A stretch of DNA of 64,000 bases, from NCBI RefSeq assembly GCF_900107215.1, contig NZ_FNPD01000005.1:62001-126000 (forward strand). Direction: 5' to 3'. Source of the DNA: Acetomicrobium thermoterrenum DSM 13490. Its GTDB lineage: Bacteria > Synergistota > Synergistia > Synergistales > Acetomicrobiaceae. The position numbers and the translations under genes are program-made. Shown here in pieces: positions 61,092 to 64,000 of this stretch. How positions within the stretch are numbered: the stretch's first letter is position 1; each line of letters starts with the position of its first letter. The notes under the pieces are model-generated. The model was given only the letters and a program-made list of their open reading frames with translations, did no database searches and was not told where the DNA came from.

Positions 61092-61589
61092 TTAAGAGTT
61101 CTTGGGATAGGTATCCTCAGGTTCAGGAAATTCCCAACCTTCTGGCTGGTTGTAAAGCTCCACGATAGTGGCCAAGTCCTTTCTGGTGTCAAGATAGGTG
61201 TAGGTAAATCCAAACCATGTTCCACCCTGAATTACTTCTATTCCCCTCTCTTTTGCCAGTTCCATCGCCTCTTCATAGTTTCTAACCCCCAGCGCTACAT
61301 GGTGAAGGCCCTCGCCGTGTTCTTTAAGGAAATCAGCATATATGCTCTTATCATCAAGGGGTTGAATGAGCTCCCATTGAACGTTCCCGATCTCAGCAAG
61401 CGCAAGCCTCATGGCGTAATCTTCTCTTTTGCCATGCAATATCATGTCTTTAACGGTGTTTGGATCGAAGGTATAAACGCTCCAGGGACCTATGCCCCAT
61501 TTATCCCAGTAATTTTTCATGGCTTCTTCCAGGTCCTTAACGACTACTGCTATCTGAAGGACCTGGTTAAACAAACCTTTCTTTGTCAT
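61092..61589 (-). CDS. VOC/glyoxalase-fold protein
   Basis: A 165-residue vicinal-oxygen-chelate protein with two beta-alpha-beta3 modules: FNQVLQIAVVVKDLEEAMKN (residues 7-26) and GEGLHHVALGVRNYEEAMEL (about 90-110). Metal ligands appear as Q/H near the module starts and the glutamate of TIVELYN. The length and IPxWxx-type segment WDKWGIGPWSVYTF resemble the methylmalonyl-CoA epimerase/glyoxalase group. It is unusual in acetoin operons and may isomerise or cleave a dicarbonyl or hydroxy-ketone intermediate. The function is not predictable. Confidence 0.8.
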   Translation of the reverse strand: MTKKGLFNQVLQIAVVVKDLEEAMKNYWDKWGIGPWSVYTFDPNTVKDMILHGKREDYAMRLALAEIGNVQWELIQPLDDKSIYADFLKEHGEGLHHVALGVRNYEEAMELAKERGIEVIQGGTWFGFTYTYLDTRKDLATIVELYNQPEGWEFPEPEDTYPKNS

Positions 61590-61623
61590 TTCTCTCTCCC
61601 CCTCTTTGTAACGGTTAGCAATG

Positions 61624-61661
61624 CAGGGAACGCTTTGACAATGGATGTCAAGCGTTCCCTG
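61624..61661 (-). promoter_or_regulatory. Intercistronic hairpin between acoB and the VOC gene
   Basis: CAGGGAACGCTTTGACA pairs with TGTCAAGCGTTCCCTG (one bulged T) with a five-base loop. There is no T-tract, so it is more likely an mRNA processing or stability element than a terminator. It would allow differential expression of E1 and the downstream genes. Confidence 0.65.
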
Positions 61662-61668
61662 AACTAGC

Positions 61669-62643
61669 TCACGCTACGGCTTCCCTTACGGCAGCGATGA
61701 TCTTTTCCTTGCTTGGGATGTACTCCTGTTCGAGCACGGGGCTAAAGGGTACGGGAGTAAAGGGAGCAGCTACGCGCTTTATCGGAGCATCCAAATAATC
61801 GAAGGCCTCTTCGGCGATCATGGCCGCAATTTCCGCACCGGGACCGGCAAATTTGACCGCCTCGTGGACGATGACAACCTTGTGGGTTTTCTTTACCGAT
61901 TCGATGATCGTCTCGCCATCTAGGGGCTGCAGTGTCCGCGGATCGACGACCTCCACGCTGATGCCTTCCTTGGACAGCTCCTCGGCTGCCTCTAGTGCTC
62001 TATGGACCATCGCCATCGTGGCAATAATCGTTACGTCGCTTCCCTGTCTTTTGACGTCAGCCTTCCCCAGGGGAACGGTGTAGATATCCTCGGGCACTTC
62101 TCCTTCCAGGTCATAAATGAACTTATGTTCTACGAATATGACGGGATTGTCATCCCTTATCGAGCTTATGAGCAACCCCTTAGCATCGTAAGCGGTGGAG
62201 GGAGCTACGACCTTCAAGCCAGGAACGTGCATGAACCAGGCCTCAAGGGACTGGGAATGCTGTGCCGCCGCAGATCCGCCGGCGCCGCATGCCGCCCTTA
62301 TGACCATCGGTATTTTCGCCTTTCCGCCGAACATATAGCGCATCTTCGCCGCCTGATTGTATATCTGGTCCATGGTCACGCCAACGAAGTCCATGAACAT
62401 TATCTCGGCCACGGGCCTCAACCCCGTTGCAGCAGCGCCCAGGGCATTGCCGACTATGGCGCTTTCTGTAATGGGGGTATCTACAACCCGCTCAGGGCCA
62501 AATTCATCTATCAGCCCTGCCGTCACGCCGAAACAGCCGCCGAATACCCCAACGTCCTCACCAATGACATATACATTGGGATCGCGCCTCATCTCCTGAC
62601 GTAAGGCCTCATTTATCGCTGCACGCATTGTCAACTTTCTCAT
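61669..62643 (-). CDS. acoB: Thiamin-diphosphate dehydrogenase E1 beta subunit (acetoin/2-oxo acid type)
   Basis: A 324-residue E1 beta subunit. The transketolase pyrimidine-binding domain spans residues 1-180 ([20 protein letters not shown], with the catalytic-site [20 protein letters not shown]). The C-terminal transketolase domain contains [20 protein letters not shown] and [20 protein letters not shown]. It pairs with the AcoA-type alpha chain encoded upstream. The subgroup fits acetoin dehydrogenase or pyruvate dehydrogenase; acetoin is favoured because acoX is in the operon. Confidence 0.92.
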   Translation of the reverse strand: MRKLTMRAAINEALRQEMRRDPNVYVIGEDVGVFGGCFGVTAGLIDEFGPERVVDTPITESAIVGNALGAAATGLRPVAEIMFMDFVGVTMDQIYNQAAKMRYMFGGKAKIPMVIRAACGAGGSAAAQHSQSLEAWFMHVPGLKVVAPSTAYDAKGLLISSIRDDNPVIFVEHKFIYDLEGEVPEDIYTVPLGKADVKRQGSDVTIIATMAMVHRALEAAEELSKEGISVEVVDPRTLQPLDGETIIESVKKTHKVVIVHEAVKFAGPGAEIAAMIAEEAFDYLDAPIKRVAAPFTPVPFSPVLEQEYIPSKEKIIAAVREAVA

Positions 62644-62664
62644 CGTCTTCGCCTCCTCTCTCGC

Positions 62665-63624
62665 TCACGCATACACATCTTCCAAGACTTCTTCCGGAGA
62701 AGGCCAGGGGCTCTCTTCGGCAAACTTCACGGCTTCTTCGATCTTGCTGGCGATCTCCTCACGAACCTGCTTCATCTGTTCCTCGGTCATGATCCCCATC
62801 TGTGCAAGCTTCTCCTCAAATCGCGGAATGGGGTCCTTTTTCTTCCACTCCTGGACCTCTTCCTCCGGGCGGTAGACGGTCGGATCTCCCTCGAAATGCC
62901 CCCTGTAACGATAGGTCTTGCACTCAATTAATGTTGGCCCTTCTCCGGCCCTAGCTCTTTTTACTGCCTCTTGGACTGCCTCATAAACGGCGAGCACGTC
63001 GTTGCCGTCGACAACTACTCCGGGAATGTTATAGGCCGCCGCTCTGGCTGCCACATCGGGCACATTCATCGACCGCCTTTGCGATAGTGAGATCCCGTAG
63101 AAGTTGTTCTCGTTTATGAATATGACGGGCAGCTTCCAAATCGATGCCATGTTCAACGCTTCGTGAAACGTCCCCTGGTTAGATGATCCGTCGCCAAAGA
63201 AGCAGGCCGCCACATGATCGGTACCCTTGTACTTAGCCGTAAAGCCTGCACCCACGGCAATGGGAAATCCGCCGCCCACTATGCCGTTGGCCCCAAGTAT
63301 CCCAAGCTCCACATCGGCGATGTGCATCGATCCGCCCTTACCCTTACAATATCCCGTACGCTTTCCAAAAAGTTCAGCCATCATGAGATTGAGATCTCCG
63401 CCCTTGGAAATCAGATGCCCGTGTCCTCTGTGCGTACTGGTTATATAGTCATCCTTACGCAGGTTTGCGCACGCCCCCGTGGCCACAGCCTCCTCGCCTA
63501 CGTAAAGGTGCACAAAACCGAAGCATTTTCCGGCTGCAAAAAGCTCCGCCACTCGCTCCTCGAAATATCTTATAGTGAGCATGTTCCTGTACATCCACTG
63601 CAATGTTTCCCTTTCAATAGCCAT
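62665..63624 (-). CDS. acoA: Thiamin-diphosphate dehydrogenase E1 alpha subunit (acetoin/2-oxo acid type)
   Basis: A 319-residue E1 alpha chain. The thiamin-diphosphate motif is CFFGDGSSNQGTFHEALNMA ending in FINENN, the GDG-x(n)-NN signature. The phosphorylation-loop-like region is YGISLSQRRSMNVPDVAARA and GHGHLISKGGDL binds the alpha-beta interface. AGAAGGAGG precedes the ATG. With AcoB it decarboxylates or cleaves the substrate and reductively acylates the E2 lipoyl group. It follows lipA by about 120 bases, in which two TTCTCTCATAATG direct repeats stand (63635-63663). Confidence 0.92.
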   Translation of the reverse strand: MAIERETLQWMYRNMLTIRYFEERVAELFAAGKCFGFVHLYVGEEAVATGACANLRKDDYITSTHRGHGHLISKGGDLNLMMAELFGKRTGYCKGKGGSMHIADVELGILGANGIVGGGFPIAVGAGFTAKYKGTDHVAACFFGDGSSNQGTFHEALNMASIWKLPVIFINENNFYGISLSQRRSMNVPDVAARAAAYNIPGVVVDGNDVLAVYEAVQEAVKRARAGEGPTLIECKTYRYRGHFEGDPTVYRPEEEVQEWKKKDPIPRFEEKLAQMGIMTEEQMKQVREEIASKIEEAVKFAEESPWPSPEEVLEDVYA

Positions 63625-63745
63625 GATATCCTACCTCCTTCTCTCATAATGCTTCTCTCATAATGTTGTTTAATTAAGCTAACGGTAACCTGACCTTGAT
63701 CTGTCACCCCCTATCTCTAAGTGATATTTTATCGAGACGACACCC

Positions 63746-64000
63746 CTAAGGCTGATAGGCACCAGCCCTATAGGAACTCCTCACCAGTGGGCCGGCAACT
63801 ACATACTTAAACCCAAGCTCGAGGCCCTTTTGCTCGTACATTTGATATTGTTTTGGAGGCACAAACTCCCTCACGGGAAGATGAGATAAAGAGGGTTGTA
63901 AATACTGTCCTATTGTAAGTATATCACATCCTACTGATATCAAATCGCTCATTACTTCTATTACCTCTTCATACGTCTCGCCAAGGCCGACCATGATCCC
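63746..64000 (-). CDS. lipA: Lipoyl synthase, C-terminal part (runs off window)
   Basis: About 84 C-terminal residues of the radical-SAM enzyme that inserts two sulfurs into octanoyl-E2. Visible signatures are [40 protein letters not shown] and [20 protein letters not shown], ending [20 protein letters not shown]. The cluster-binding cysteines lie beyond the window. The final serine/arginine region (RSSYRAG) supplies the C-terminal cluster serine ligand of LipA. Placed upstream of acoA on the same strand, it makes the operon self-sufficient for E2 lipoylation together with lipB. Confidence 0.93.
   Translation of the reverse strand, partial: GIMVGLGETYEEVIEVMSDLISVGCDILTIGQYLQPSLSHLPVREFVPPKQYQMYEQKGLELGFKYVVAGPLVRSSYRAGAYQP

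Noticed and set aside
60816-61667. 283-codon plus-strand frame across the SDR and VOC genes
   Set aside because: It is antisense to two well-supported genes and their spacer, with no family likeness or ribosome site.
62002-62604. 200-codon plus-strand frame antisense to acoB
   Set aside because: It is the complement of conserved E1 beta coding sequence; its composition is that of a shadow.
63635-63663. Direct repeat TTCTCTCATAATG twice upstream of acoA
   Set aside because: It is only two short copies and could be a chance duplication; I have no basis for calling it an operator.
1-64000. CRISPR arrays, tRNA and rRNA genes
   Set aside because: I found no regularly spaced direct repeats with unique spacers and no cloverleaf or rRNA-like sequence.

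Overview
The window reads as a chromosome segment of a diderm, anaerobic, amino-acid-fermenting bacterium. A Synergistota member of the Acetomicrobium/Anaerobaculum type fits best, but this is inferred from gene content only. Supporting traits are an outer-membrane polysaccharide export apparatus (YjbH, Wza-like, Wzz), a selenocysteine- and pyruvoyl-dependent glycine/sarcosine/betaine-type reductase component B, a PPi-type phosphofructokinase and an acetoin-dehydrogenase-type 2-oxo-acid complex.

Positions 1-10,650 (minus strand) hold a surface-polysaccharide locus: UDP-glucose dehydrogenase (cut by the window edge), a UDP-glucuronate epimerase-type enzyme, three GT4 glycosyltransferases, a polysaccharide pyruvyl transferase, a Wzy-type polymerase, a Wzx-type flippase and a winged-helix/nucleotidyltransferase regulator. 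Positions 10,900-14,611 (plus strand) hold a phage-derived module: an XRE regulator, a replisome organizer, a DUF6475-like replication protein, a DUF1659/DUF2922/YvrJ trio and a GH108 muramidase.

Positions 14,612-21,470 are a scrapyard. Remnants of DUF433, Rpn nuclease, ABC permease, VapC and transposase genes sit next to two families of small repeats. Intact genes among them are a sugar transferase, an epimerase, an AbrB-type antitoxin, a PD-(D/E)XK nuclease and a one-polypeptide MntA-HepT fusion. Positions 21,437-32,217 (minus) form a second polysaccharide operon: ManB, ManC, WbaP, three GT4 enzymes, a Wzy and a MurJ/Wzx-like flippase. Divergent from it, 32,381-38,036 encodes YjbH, a Wza-like SLBB protein and Wzz. 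A FlaA1/WbpM-type dehydratase and an O-antigen ligase follow on the minus strand.

Positions 41,800-46,530 carry an arsenite methyltransferase, a broken and an intact nucleotidyltransferase/HEPN pair, a nitrilase-family amidase and a ZIP transporter. Positions 46,553-50,480 carry the reductase component B pair with a divergent CdaR/PucR-type regulator. Next come a REP-associated tyrosine transposase (RAYT) element, a RocB-like M20 peptidase, an MFS exporter, a MagIII-like DNA glycosylase and PPi-PFK. The last 6.7 kb (minus) is an operon lipA-acoA-acoB-VOC-SDR-acoX-acoC-lipB, which couples an acetoin-type dehydrogenase to its own lipoate synthesis.

The most distinctive thread is the repeat network. 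RAYT-type inverted-repeat ends (core GGGGTCAGGTCTTTAATC) occur as a complete 1.38-kb element, a 381-bp non-autonomous copy and several solo ends. They repeatedly sit exactly at gene 3' ends, supplying the stop codon, or at the break point of truncated genes.
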